In this document: piece after piece, positions 44,575-52,971 of the stretch
Numbering within the stretch: the stretch's first letter is position 1
Layout of the letters: each line of letters starts with the position of its first letter
DNA from: Betaproteobacteria bacterium
Lineage (GTDB): Bacteria; Pseudomonadota; Gammaproteobacteria; Burkholderiales; Casimicrobiaceae
Direction of reading: 5' to 3'
NCBI GenBank assembly: GCA_016716425.1
Contig: JADJWJ010000002.1
Span: 1-64,000, forward strand
DNA length: 64,000 nucleotides
Translations under genes and position numbers: made by a program
Notes under the pieces: generated by a model
Told to the model about the DNA's origin: nothing
Databases searched by the model: none
The model's input: the letters and a program-made list of their open reading frames with translations, nothing else

Positions 44575-46373
44575 TGCCCGCGATCCGCGCGCTGCCCGAC
44601 CTGCTGATCAACCAGATCGCCGCCGGCGAAGTCGTCGAGCGGCCGGCGGCGGCGCTGAAGGAGCTCATCGAGAACGCGCTCGACGCCGGCGCGACGCAGG
44701 TCGACGTCGACCTGGCCGGCGGTGGCGTCAGGCGGATTCGCGTGGCCGACAACGGCGGCGGCATCGAGCGCGAGGACCTGGCGCTGGCGGTGGCGCGGCA
44801 CGCGACGTCGAAGATCGCGACGGTGCTCGATCTCGAGGCGATCGCGTCGCTCGGCTTTCGCGGCGAGGCGCTGGCGTCGATCGCTTCGGTGTCGCGCCTG
44901 GCGCTGGCGTCGCGCGCGGCCGGCAAGCCGCACGCGTGGCGGATCGAGGTCGAAGGCGGCACGGTGGCGCCGGTGACGCCGGCGGCGCTGGCCGCGGGGA
45001 CCGCGGTCACGGTCGAGGAGCTCTTCTTCAACACGCCTGCGCGCCGCAAATTCCTGCGCACCGAAGCCACCGAGTGGGGCCACTGCGACGAGGCGTTTCG
45101 CCGCGTCGCGCTCGCGCACCCGGAGGTGGCGTTCACGCTGCAGCACAACGGCCGCGTCGTGCACCGCCTGCCGGCCGGCGGCCGGCAGGCGCGCGTCGAG
45201 CAGCTCCTCGGCGACGCCTTCGTCGCGCACGGGGCGCGCGTGGAGGTCGAGGCACCCGGCGTGCGCGTCGCCGGGTTCGCGGTGCGGCCCGCGTACGCGG
45301 CGCGGGGTGGCGGCCAGTACGTGTTCGTCAACGGCCGGTTCGTCCGTGACCGCGTGCTGCAGCATGCGCTGCGCGAGGCGTACCGCGACGTGCTGCACCA
45401 CGACCGGCAGCCGGCGTACGCGCTGTGGCTCGACGTGGACCCGCGGCGCGTCGATGTCAACGTGCACCCGCAGAAGATCGAGGTGCGCTTCCGCGACGCC
45501 GGCGCGATCCACCAGTTCGTGCGCTACGCGGTCGAGCGCGCGCTCGCCGCGACCGCGGCCGAGCAGCCCGCGGTGTCGGCGGCCGAGCGGCTGGGCGTGG
45601 CGGCGGCGCAGATGCCGCCGCGCGTGCCGGAACGCGGCGAGGTCGCGACGGGGGTGCCCGCAGGCGCGCCGGCGGCATGGGGACGCACGCAGGCGCCGCT
45701 CGCGCTCGGCGCAACCGAGCCGTCGCCGTTCTACGCGAAGCTCTTCGGCGCGGTCGCCGCATCGGACCCGCCGGCACTGCCCGCCGACGATCCCCATCCG
45801 CTGGGCTTCGCGCTGGCGCAGCTGCACGGCGTCTACATCCTCGCGCAGAACCGCGCCGGGCTCGTGCTGGTCGACATGCACGCCGCGCACGAGCGCATCG
45901 TCTACGAGCGGCTCAAGGCGGCGGCGGACGCGTGCGTTCCGGTGCAGCCGCTGCTGGTGCCCGCGACGTTCGCGGCGGAGCCGCTCGAGGTCGCCACGGT
46001 CGAGGACAATGCGGAGGCGCTCGCGGCGCTCGGGTTCGCGCTGTCGACGCTGGGACCCGCGACGCTCGCCGTGCGCGGCATCCCGGCGCCGCTGACCGAC
46101 GCGGATCCCGCGGCGCTCGCCCGCGCCGTCCTGCACGACATCCGCGAGTTCGGCGGCACGCAGGCGCTCGCGGCGCGGCGCGACGAGCTGCTGTCGACGA
46201 TGGCGTGCCACGGCGCGGTCCGCGCGAACCGGGCGCTCGCGGTGCCGGAGATGAACGCGCTGCTGCGGCAGATGGAGGCGACCGAGCGCAGCGGACAGTG
46301 CAACCACGGCCGGCCCACGTGGTACCAGCTGTCGCTCGCCGATCTCGATCGCCTCTTCCTGCGCGGCCGCTGA
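44574..46373 (+). CDS. mutL: DNA mismatch repair protein MutL
   Basis: Links MutS mismatch recognition to strand incision. 599 aa. GHKL ATPase: ENALDAGATQVDVDLAGGG, VADNGGGI, ATSKI and the lid FRGEALASIASV. C-terminal dimer domain carries DMHAAHERIVYERLK, the metal-binding endonuclease motif absent in E. coli MutL, plus ACHGAVRAN and CNHGRPTW. So strand discrimination probably relies on MutL nicking, not MutH. It overlaps the upstream stop and is followed by miaA. Confidence 0.96.
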   Translation: MPAIRALPDLLINQIAAGEVVERPAAALKELIENALDAGATQVDVDLAGGGVRRIRVADNGGGIEREDLALAVARHATSKIATVLDLEAIASLGFRGEALASIASVSRLALASRAAGKPHAWRIEVEGGTVAPVTPAALAAGTAVTVEELFFNTPARRKFLRTEATEWGHCDEAFRRVALAHPEVAFTLQHNGRVVHRLPAGGRQARVEQLLGDAFVAHGARVEVEAPGVRVAGFAVRPAYAARGGGQYVFVNGRFVRDRVLQHALREAYRDVLHHDRQPAYALWLDVDPRRVDVNVHPQKIEVRFRDAGAIHQFVRYAVERALAATAAEQPAVSAAERLGVAAAQMPPRVPERGEVATGVPAGAPAAWGRTQAPLALGATEPSPFYAKLFGAVAASDPPALPADDPHPLGFALAQLHGVYILAQNRAGLVLVDMHAAHERIVYERLKAAADACVPVQPLLVPATFAAEPLEVATVEDNAEALAALGFALSTLGPATLAVRGIPAPLTDADPAALARAVLHDIREFGGTQALAARRDELLSTMACHGAVRANRALAVPEMNALLRQMEATERSGQCNHGRPTWYQLSLADLDRLFLRGR

Positions 46374-46387
46374 AGCCGCGTTGCCCC

Positions 46388-47308
46388 GTGGTGCCCGCCG
46401 TTCTGCTGATGGGCCCGACCGCGTCGGGCAAGAGCGCGCTCGCGCTGGCGCTCGCGCAGCAGCTCGGCGGCGAGATCGTCAGCGTCGACTCCGCGCAGGT
46501 CTACCGGGGAATGGACATCGGCACGGCCAAGCCGTCGGCGGCCGAACGCGCGCAGGTGCCGCACCACCTGATCGACATCGTCCCTCCGACGGATGCGTAC
46601 TCGGCGGCGCGCTTCGTCCGCGACGCACTTGCGGCCATCGCGGCGGTTCGCGCGCGCGGCCGGGTGCCGATCATGGCCGGCGGCACGATGCTGTACTTCA
46701 AGGCGCTGACGCAGGGACTGTCGGCGCTGCCGCCATCGAATGCGGCCGTGCGGGCGGAACTCGACGCGCGGGCCGCGCGCGAGGGCTGGCCGGCGCTGCA
46801 TGCCGAACTTGCACGCGTCGATCCGGTGACGGCGGTGCGCCTCGCCCCCACGGACGCGCAGCGCATCCAGCGCGCGCTCGAGGTGCACGCGGTGGCCGGC
46901 CAGCCGCTGTCGGTGCTGCAGGGCCACCGCGAGCGCGCCGCGCTCGGGCCCGCGCTCGCCGTCGCGCTCGTTCCCGCCGACCGGGCCGCGCTGCACGACG
47001 CGATCGCCCGGCGCTTCGACGCGATGCTCGCTGCCGGACTCGTCGCCGAGCTGCACGAGCTGCGCCACCGCTACGTGCTGACGCCGGAGCTGCCGTCGAT
47101 GCGGTGCGTGGGCTACCGGCAGGCGTGGGAGTTCCTGGACGGCGCGATCGACGCGGACGCGCTGCGCGCCAAGGGTGTGGCCGCCACGCGCCAGCTTGCG
47201 AAGCGGCAGCTGACGTGGCTGCGCGCCACGCCCGCGGCCGCCTTCGATCCGGCGCGGCCGGACCTCGTTGCCGCCGTCGCGGACACGGTTCGTGCTGCTA
47301 TGCAATAA
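46388..47308 (+). CDS. miaA: tRNA dimethylallyltransferase
   Basis: Adds dimethylallyl to A37 of tRNAs reading U-starting codons. P-loop GPTASGKSALALALA, DSAQVYRGMDIGTAKP, and GGTMLYFKAL are family motifs, with the C-terminal RQLAKRQLTWLR. No ATG: GTG 46388 (or GTG 46391) is the start, 14 bp after mutL. About 306 aa. The mutL-miaA order is conserved in many proteobacteria. An AATAAT at its end may serve leuC. Confidence 0.95.
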   Translation: MVPAVLLMGPTASGKSALALALAQQLGGEIVSVDSAQVYRGMDIGTAKPSAAERAQVPHHLIDIVPPTDAYSAARFVRDALAAIAAVRARGRVPIMAGGTMLYFKALTQGLSALPPSNAAVRAELDARAAREGWPALHAELARVDPVTAVRLAPTDAQRIQRALEVHAVAGQPLSVLQGHRERAALGPALAVALVPADRAALHDAIARRFDAMLAAGLVAELHELRHRYVLTPELPSMRCVGYRQAWEFLDGAIDADALRAKGVAATRQLAKRQLTWLRATPAAAFDPARPDLVAAVADTVRAAMQ

Positions 47309-47353
47309 TCGCCGTTCGGCGTCGAATCGACACCCGGTCCGCCGTCCTCGACC

Positions 47354-48760
47354 ATGGCGCGCACGCTCTACGACAAGTTGTGGGACAGCCACGTCGTCCG
47401 CGAGGAAGCGGACGGCACGGCGCTGCTCTACATCGACCGCCACCTCGTGCACGAGGTGACGAGCCCGCAGGCGTACGAAGGGCTGGCGCTCGCCGGCCGC
47501 AAGCCGTGGCGCGTGTCGTCGGTCGTCGCGACCGCCGATCACAATACGCCGACGAAGGACTGGCACCGCGGCATCGAGGACCCGATCTCGCGCATGCAGG
47601 TCGAGACGCTCGACCAGAACATTCGCGCGCACGGCGCCAAGGCGTACTTTCCGTTCCTGCACAAGCATCAGGGCATCGTCCACGTGATCGGGCCGGAGCA
47701 GGGGGCGACGCTGCCCGGCATGACGGTCGTCTGCGGCGACTCGCACACGAGCACGCACGGCGCGTTCGCGGCGCTCGCGTTCGGCATCGGCACGTCGGAG
47801 GTCGAGCACGTGCTGGCCACGCAGTGCCTCATCATGAAGAAGGCGAAGTCGATGCTGATCCGCGTCGACGGGCGCCTGCCCGCCGGGGTCACGGCGAAGG
47901 ACCTGGTGCTGGCGATCATCGGGCGCATCGGCACCGCCGGCGGGACCGGCCATGCGATCGAGTTCGCGGGCGAGGCGATCCGCGCGCTGTCGATGGAAGG
48001 GCGGATGACCGTCTGCAACATGGCGATCGAGGCAGGCGCGCGCGCCGGCATGGTCGCCGCCGACCAGCGGACGATCGACTACGTGAAGGGACGCCCGTTC
48101 GCGCCGACCGGCGCGATGTGGGACCGCGCGGTCGCGCACTGGCGCACGCTCGTGTCCGACGACGGCGCGCGGTACGACACGACGCACGTGTTCGCCGCCG
48201 CGGCCGTGCGTCCGCAGGTGACGTGGGGCACGTCGCCGGAGATGGTCGCGGCGATCGACGAGCGCGTCCCCGACCCCGACCGCGAGCGCGACGCGACCCG
48301 GCGCGAGGGCATCGCGCGTGCGCTGGCGTACATGGGGCTTACCCCGAACACGCCGATGACCGACATTCGCATCGACAAGGTGTTCATCGGCTCGTGCACG
48401 AACTCGCGGATCGAGGACCTGCGGCAGGCGGCGGCCGTCGTGCGCGGCCGCCGGGTGGCCGGCAGCGTGAAGCTCGCGCTGGTGGTGCCGGGCTCCGGCC
48501 TCGTGAAGGCGCAGGCGGAGGCCGAGGGTCTCGACCGCGTCTTCCGCGACGCGGGCTTCGAGTGGCGCGAGCCGGGATGCTCGATGTGCCTCGCGATGAA
48601 CGACGACCGGCTGGCGCCGGGCGAGCGCTGCGCGTCGACGTCGAACCGCAACTTCGAGGGCCGTCAGGGCGCGGGCGGCCGCACGCACCTCGTCAGCCCG
48701 GCGATGGCCGCCGCCGCGGCGGTCGCCGGGCATTTCGTCGACGTGCGCCGGCTGTACTAG
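47354..48760 (+). CDS. leuC: 3-isopropylmalate dehydratase large subunit
   Basis: Fe-S aconitase-family subunit of leucine synthesis, 468 aa. Cluster cysteines: in VFIGSCTNSRIEDL (~347) and the pair in EPGCSMCLAMNDD (~408/411). Other motifs: CGDSHTSTHGAFAALAFGIG. ATG 47354. With LeuD it isomerises 2- to 3-isopropylmalate. leuC is the first gene of the leu-asd-fimV-trp region. Confidence 0.97.
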   Translation: MARTLYDKLWDSHVVREEADGTALLYIDRHLVHEVTSPQAYEGLALAGRKPWRVSSVVATADHNTPTKDWHRGIEDPISRMQVETLDQNIRAHGAKAYFPFLHKHQGIVHVIGPEQGATLPGMTVVCGDSHTSTHGAFAALAFGIGTSEVEHVLATQCLIMKKAKSMLIRVDGRLPAGVTAKDLVLAIIGRIGTAGGTGHAIEFAGEAIRALSMEGRMTVCNMAIEAGARAGMVAADQRTIDYVKGRPFAPTGAMWDRAVAHWRTLVSDDGARYDTTHVFAAAAVRPQVTWGTSPEMVAAIDERVPDPDRERDATRREGIARALAYMGLTPNTPMTDIRIDKVFIGSCTNSRIEDLRQAAAVVRGRRVAGSVKLALVVPGSGLVKAQAEAEGLDRVFRDAGFEWREPGCSMCLAMNDDRLAPGERCASTSNRNFEGRQGAGGRTHLVSPAMAAAAAVAGHFVDVRRLY

Positions 48761-48770
48761 GGAGGTCCGC

Positions 48771-48917
48771 ATGGCAGACAGACTCGCCGCACTGCTGCTC
48801 GCCGCCGGCATCGTCGCGGCGGTCGCCGGCTGCAACACGGTCGCCGGCGTGGGCCGCGACATCAAGGCCGGCGGGCAGGCGCTCGAGACCGCCGCCGAGA
48901 AATCGAAGCCGAAGTAG
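48771..48917 (+). CDS. entericidin-like small lipoprotein, 48 aa
   Basis: Starts MADRLAALLLAAGIVAAVAG with lipobox VAGC (Cys ~21), then NTVAGVGRDIKAGGQALETA and a lysine-rich end. This matches the entericidin A/B family of tiny outer-membrane-associated lipoproteins. GGAGG 5 bp before the ATG. Its place between leuC and leuD is common in Burkholderiales. Physiological role unclear. Confidence 0.85.
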   Translation: MADRLAALLLAAGIVAAVAGCNTVAGVGRDIKAGGQALETAAEKSKPK

Positions 48918-48938
48918 CGAGGAAGCACGGGGACCGCC

Positions 48939-49577
48939 ATGCAGCCGTTTCGCGTCCACTCGGGAATCGTCGCGCCGCTCGACCGCGCGAACGTCGACAC
49001 CGACGCCATCATCCCGAAGCAGTTCCTGAAGTCGATCAAGCGGTCGGGCTTCGGCCCGAACCTGTTCGACGAGTGGCGCTACCTCGACCACGGCGAGCCC
49101 GGGATGGACCACACGAAGCGCCCGCACAACCCGCAGTTCGTGCTCAACGACCCGCGCTATGCCCGTGCCTCGATCCTTCTCGCGCGCCGCAACTTCGGCT
49201 GTGGCAGCTCGCGCGAGCACGCGCCGTGGGCGCTGGCCGACTTCGGCTTCCGCGCGCTGATCGCGCCGTCGTACGCCGACATCTTTCACAACAACTGCTA
49301 CAAGAACGGATTGTTGCCAATCGTGCTGCCGGAGTCGCAGGTCGACCGGCTGTTCGCCGACACGTACGCGTTCCCCGGCTTCCAGCTGACGATCGACCTC
49401 GAGCGGCAGGTGGTCGCCACCGTCGACGGCGCGCTCGCCTTCGGCTTCGACGTCGAGCCGTTCCGCAAGCACTGTCTGCTCAACGGACTCGACGACATCG
49501 GGCTCACGCTGCAACACGCAGACACGATTCAAGAGTTCGAGGCCAAACGGCTCGCCGAGCAACCCTGGCTCGTCTGA
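48939..49577 (+). CDS. leuD: 3-isopropylmalate dehydratase small subunit
   Basis: Swivel-domain partner of LeuC, 212 aa. MQPFRVHSGIVAPLDRANVD, the DTDAIIPKQFLK motif and GCGSSREHAPWALADFG are diagnostic. ATG 48939 follows AGGAAGC. A palindromic repeat fills the gap to leuB. Confidence 0.96.
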   Translation: MQPFRVHSGIVAPLDRANVDTDAIIPKQFLKSIKRSGFGPNLFDEWRYLDHGEPGMDHTKRPHNPQFVLNDPRYARASILLARRNFGCGSSREHAPWALADFGFRALIAPSYADIFHNNCYKNGLLPIVLPESQVDRLFADTYAFPGFQLTIDLERQVVATVDGALAFGFDVEPFRKHCLLNGLDDIGLTLQHADTIQEFEAKRLAEQPWLV

Positions 49578-49589
49578 CGCGCGGAATCG

Positions 49590-49742
49590 GTTACACAAAG
49601 AGACGCTTCAGGCGCAGAGGAGGCAGGGGAAGGAACCTGCGCCCTGCGCCCTTTTTTCGATGAAGGATCGCCAAGGATGACCGGAACGAAACTCCACACA
49701 GTCCGCAAGGCCCTCTCTGCGGCTCTGCGTCTCATTGTGAAA
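49590..49742. repeat. dispersed palindrome of the CGCAGAGG class, between leuD and leuB
   Basis: Left part AAGAGACGCTTCAGGCGCAGAGG, right part CCTCTCTGCGGCTCTGCGTCTC with an inner CGCCCTTTTTTCGATGA. The same vocabulary appears at 58441-58530 before trpA. It ends 12 bp before leuB, partially separating it from leuD. Confidence 0.7.
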
Positions 49743-49753
49743 GCACTGCTCCC

Positions 49754-50827
49754 ATGAAGATCGCCATCCTCCCCGGCGACGGAATCGGCCCCGAGATCGT
49801 CGAACAGGCGCGGCGCGTGCTCGAGGTCCTGCGCGGCGAGGGCCTGCCCATCGAGACCGAGTCGGCGCCGATGGGGGGTGCCGGGTACGACGCGGCCCGC
49901 GACCCGCTGCCGCCCGCCACCTTGCGGCTGGCCGAGCAGGCCGACGCCGTGCTGCTGGGCGCCGTCGGCGGACCGCAGTACGACGTGCTGCCGCGCGAGC
50001 TGCGGCCGGAGCAGGGGCTGCTGCGGATCCGCCGCGCGCTGTCGCTGTTCGCGAACCTGAGGCCGGCGCTGCTCTACCCCGAGCTCGCCGCGGCATCGAC
50101 GCTGAAGACCGAAGTGGTGTCCGGGCTCGACCTCATGATCATCCGCGAGCTCACCGGCGACATCTACTTCGGCCAGCCGCGCGGCCGCCGCAAGTCGGCC
50201 GCCGGCGACGACGAGGGCTTCGACACGATGCACTACAGCGTCGCGGAAGTGCAGCGGATCGCGCGCGTCGGCTTCGAGACCGCCCGCCGCCGCGGCCGCC
50301 GGCTCTGCTCGGTCGACAAGGCCAACGTGCTCGACACCAGCATCCTGTGGCGCGAGACGGTGAGCGCGCTCGCGGGCGAGTATCCCGACGTCGCGCTGTC
50401 CCACATGTACGTCGACAACGCGGCGATGCAGCTCGTGCGCAACCCGAAGCAGTTCGACGTGATCGTCACCGGCAACCTGTTCGGCGACATCCTGTCGGAC
50501 GAGGCGTCGATGCTGGCGGGTTCCATCGGCATGCTGCCCTCGGCCTCGCTCGACGCGCGGCAGAAGGGCCTGTACGAGCCGATCCACGGCTCGGCGCCAG
50601 ACATCGCGGGACAGGACCGGGCGAACCCGCTGGCGACGATCCTGTCGCTCGCGATGATGTTCCGCTACACGTTCGGCCGCGCCGACGTCGCCGACCGCAT
50701 CGAGGGCGCCGTGCGCCGCGTGCTCGCGCAGGGGCACCGGACCGGCGACCTCGCGATGCCCGGCGAGCGCGCCATCGGCACGCGCGCGATGGGCGACGCG
50801 GTCGTCGCGGCGCTGCGGGGCGGATGA
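49754..50827 (+). CDS. leuB: 3-isopropylmalate dehydrogenase
   Basis: NAD-dependent oxidative decarboxylase of leucine synthesis, 357 aa. MKIAILPGDGIGPEIVEQAR, GAVGGPQYD, the metal/substrate motif LVRNPKQFDVIVTGNLFGDI and GSAPDIAGQDRANPLA. ATG 49754 follows a repeat, with a weak ribosome-binding site. Its stop overlaps the acetyltransferase start (ATGATG). Confidence 0.97.
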   Translation: MKIAILPGDGIGPEIVEQARRVLEVLRGEGLPIETESAPMGGAGYDAARDPLPPATLRLAEQADAVLLGAVGGPQYDVLPRELRPEQGLLRIRRALSLFANLRPALLYPELAAASTLKTEVVSGLDLMIIRELTGDIYFGQPRGRRKSAAGDDEGFDTMHYSVAEVQRIARVGFETARRRGRRLCSVDKANVLDTSILWRETVSALAGEYPDVALSHMYVDNAAMQLVRNPKQFDVIVTGNLFGDILSDEASMLAGSIGMLPSASLDARQKGLYEPIHGSAPDIAGQDRANPLATILSLAMMFRYTFGRADVADRIEGAVRRVLAQGHRTGDLAMPGERAIGTRAMGDAVVAALRGG

Positions 50828-51480
50828 TGGCCGCGCGTTCGCCGAAGGTCACCGTCCGCCGCGGCGGCGTCGAGGACGCCGAGGCGGTCCGCGCGATGTT
50901 CGCGATGCCGCGGGCGATGGCGGGCACGCTCCAGCTGCCGTACCCGACGGCCGCGATGTGGGCGCAGCGCATCGCCGAGAACGCGGCCGACGACTACCTG
51001 CTGGTCGCGGAGGTCGACGGCCGGGTCGTCGGCAACCTGGGGCTGCACCCGGCGTCCCGCTCGCCGCGGCGCCGGCACGCGGCGGCGATCGGGATGTCCG
51101 TGCACGACGACTGGCAGCGGCGTGGCGTTGGCTCGGCGCTGCTGGTGGCCGCCCTCGACATCGCCGACAACTGGCTCAACTACCGCCGCCTCGAGCTCAC
51201 CGTCTACACGGACAACGCGGCGGCGCTCGCGCTCTACCGCAAGTTCGGGTTCGCGATCGAGGGCACGCACCGCGACTTCGCGTTCCGCGACGGGCGGTTC
51301 GTCGACGCATACGCGATGGCGCGGCTGCGTCCCGAAGCGCCGCGGGCGCGTACGGCCGGGGCGGGAATCAGGCAGGCTACGGTGAACACCGGACACGCGA
51401 AGAGCACGAAGAAGGCCGAGGTCCGGCCGGCGGCGCATCGCAAGGCGACGAAGACAGCGCGAAAGCGGGCTGCTTCGTGA
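50824..51480 (+). CDS. GNAT-family N-acetyltransferase with a repeat-encoded tail
   Basis: GNAT fold: VTVRRGGVEDAEAVRAMFAM at the start, acetyl-CoA loop HDDWQRRGVGSALLVAALDI (R/Q-x-x-G-x-G/A) and LTVYTDNAAALALYRKFGFA. The domain ends near DAYAMARLRPE (~170). The last ~32 codons (TVNTGHAKSTKK... to RAAS) come from a palindromic repeat (51384-51514) read in frame, giving a basic tail. ATG 50824 overlaps the leuB stop; ATG 50827 is equivalent. Substrate unknown. Confidence 0.83.
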   Translation: MMAARSPKVTVRRGGVEDAEAVRAMFAMPRAMAGTLQLPYPTAAMWAQRIAENAADDYLLVAEVDGRVVGNLGLHPASRSPRRRHAAAIGMSVHDDWQRRGVGSALLVAALDIADNWLNYRRLELTVYTDNAAALALYRKFGFAIEGTHRDFAFRDGRFVDAYAMARLRPEAPRARTAGAGIRQATVNTGHAKSTKKAEVRPAAHRKATKTARKRAAS

Positions 51481-51514
51481 GCTTCGTGCAAACTTCGTGT
51501 ACTTCGTGTTGAAC
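51384..51514. repeat. dispersed repeat built of CTTCGTG heptamers
   Basis: Left: CACGCGAAG-AG-CACGAAG-AAGG; right: CTTCGTGAGCTTCGTGCAAA-CTTCGTG-TA-CTTCGTG. It forms a large hairpin from repeated heptamers. It overlaps the acetyltransferase 3' end and runs to 26 bp before asd. Confidence 0.75.
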
Positions 51515-51539
51515 AGCGGCAGTCCAAATGGGTGATGCG

Positions 51540-52847
51540 ATGAGAGTAGGCATGGTGGGTTGGCGGGGAATGGTGGGCTCGGTCCTGCTGCAGCGGATGC
51601 TGGAAGAGCGCGACTTCGATCACATCGAGCCGACGTTCTTCTCGACGTCGAGCGCGGGTGGCAAGGGCCCGGCGATCGGCCGCGACACCGGGCCGCTCGA
51701 GGACGCGGGCGACGTGACGGCGCTGGCGGCACAGGACGCGATCGTCACGTGCCAGGGCAGCGACTGGACGACCGCGATGTACCCGAAGCTGCGCGAGGCC
51801 GGCTGGAACGGCTACTTCATCGACGCGGCCAAGACGCTGCGGATGAAGGACGACGCGGTGATCATCCTCGATCCGGTCAACCGCGACGTCATCGACGCTG
51901 CGCTGGCGAAGGGCGTGCGCAACTACATCGGCGGCAACTGCACGGTGAGCCTCATGCTGATCGCGCTGTCCGGCCTCTTCCGCCGCGACCTCATCGAGTG
52001 GATGACGTGCATGACGTACCAGGCAGCCTCCGGCGCCGGCGCGCAGAACATGCGCGAACTGCTGGCGCAGATGGGCGAGGCACACCGTGTCGCGAAGGAC
52101 CTGTTGGCCGACCCGGCGTCGGCGATCCTCGACATCGACCGCGAGGTCGCCGGCATCCTGCGCGACGAGCGCTTCCCGACGCAGAACTTCGGCGTGCCGC
52201 TCGCCGGTTCGCTGATCCCGTGGATCGACAAGGACATGGGGACCGGCATGAGCCTCGAGGAGTGGAAGGGCGGTGCCGAGTCGAACAAGATCCTCGGCCG
52301 CACGGACGCCAACGCGATTCCCGTGGACTCGCTGTGCGTGCGCATCGGCGCGATGCGCTGCCACTCGCAGGCGCTGACGATCAAGTTGAAGCGCGACGTG
52401 CCGCTGCCGGAGATCGAGGCGATGATTGCCGGCGACAACGAATGGGTGAAGCTCGTGCCCAATCGCCGCGACGAGAGCATGCGCGAGCTCACGCCAGCTG
52501 CCGTGACCGGCCGGCTGACGGTCCCGATCGGCCGGCTGGCCTGCGGCCGCTGCATGCGTGCCGGAAACAACCTGTTGCAGCTGCACAGCCAGCCGCAGCA
52601 GGTGCGTGGGCGCACGGGCGCCCCGCGCGCCCGCCTTCCCACAATCGCCCGGTCGGTCCGCAATGCGGCCGCTGGCCCGATTTGTGCACGTCTTGCCTGC
52701 GGGGCCGCGGTGCGCGGGCGCGCACCCGTCTCGTGCGCATTGGACACGAACGCAACAGCGCGCGTCCCGCCGGGCGATACAAGATGTTGTAGCCGGCGCG
52801 AAACGCGCACGCTAGCGGTAGCGCTGCGGCGTATCACGGCGGCATGA
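51540..52847 (+). CDS. asd: aspartate-semialdehyde dehydrogenase with an aberrant C-terminus
   Basis: Reduces aspartyl phosphate to aspartate semialdehyde, feeding lysine/DAP, threonine and methionine. MRVGMVGWRGMVGSVLLQRM, active cysteine in GGNCTVSLMLIAL, and RIGAMRCHSQALTIKL are as expected. After VPIGRL (52538) the conserved family ending (RK..MG.EYL..FTVGDQLLWGAAEPLRRML) is absent in all frames. Instead ~100 unrelated codons follow to 52847. Total 435 aa versus about 370-375. Either a local rearrangement replaced the last ~36 codons or the assembly is wrong. ATG 51540 has GGGTGA upstream. Confidence 0.85.
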   Translation: MRVGMVGWRGMVGSVLLQRMLEERDFDHIEPTFFSTSSAGGKGPAIGRDTGPLEDAGDVTALAAQDAIVTCQGSDWTTAMYPKLREAGWNGYFIDAAKTLRMKDDAVIILDPVNRDVIDAALAKGVRNYIGGNCTVSLMLIALSGLFRRDLIEWMTCMTYQAASGAGAQNMRELLAQMGEAHRVAKDLLADPASAILDIDREVAGILRDERFPTQNFGVPLAGSLIPWIDKDMGTGMSLEEWKGGAESNKILGRTDANAIPVDSLCVRIGAMRCHSQALTIKLKRDVPLPEIEAMIAGDNEWVKLVPNRRDESMRELTPAAVTGRLTVPIGRLACGRCMRAGNNLLQLHSQPQQVRGRTGAPRARLPTIARSVRNAAAGPICARLACGAAVRGRAPVSCALDTNATARVPPGDTRCCSRRETRTLAVALRRITAA

Positions 52848-52883
52848 AGTTGCCCTTGGCGCGACCGCCGTGAAAGCGGAAAA

Positions 52884-52944
52884 CTCAAGCTAATACCGAG
52901 GTTTAGCTTGCACCGCTAAACCCATGATGTTATGTTAGCTTGAG
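52884..52944 (+). promoter_or_regulatory. fimV promoter within nested inverted repeats
   Basis: TTGCAC (52908-52913), 17-bp spacer, TATGTT (52931-52936): a good sigma-70 promoter. It lies within CTCAAGCTAA (52884-52893) / TTAGCTTGAG (52935-52944) and an inner hairpin GGTTTAGC/GCTAAACC (52900-52907 with 52915-52922). The -35 element is in the inner loop. fimV starts 28 bp later. The arms could bind a regulator. Confidence 0.6.
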
Positions 52945-52971
52945 CCAAACGGCATTTCCGAAGGGGGCGGT

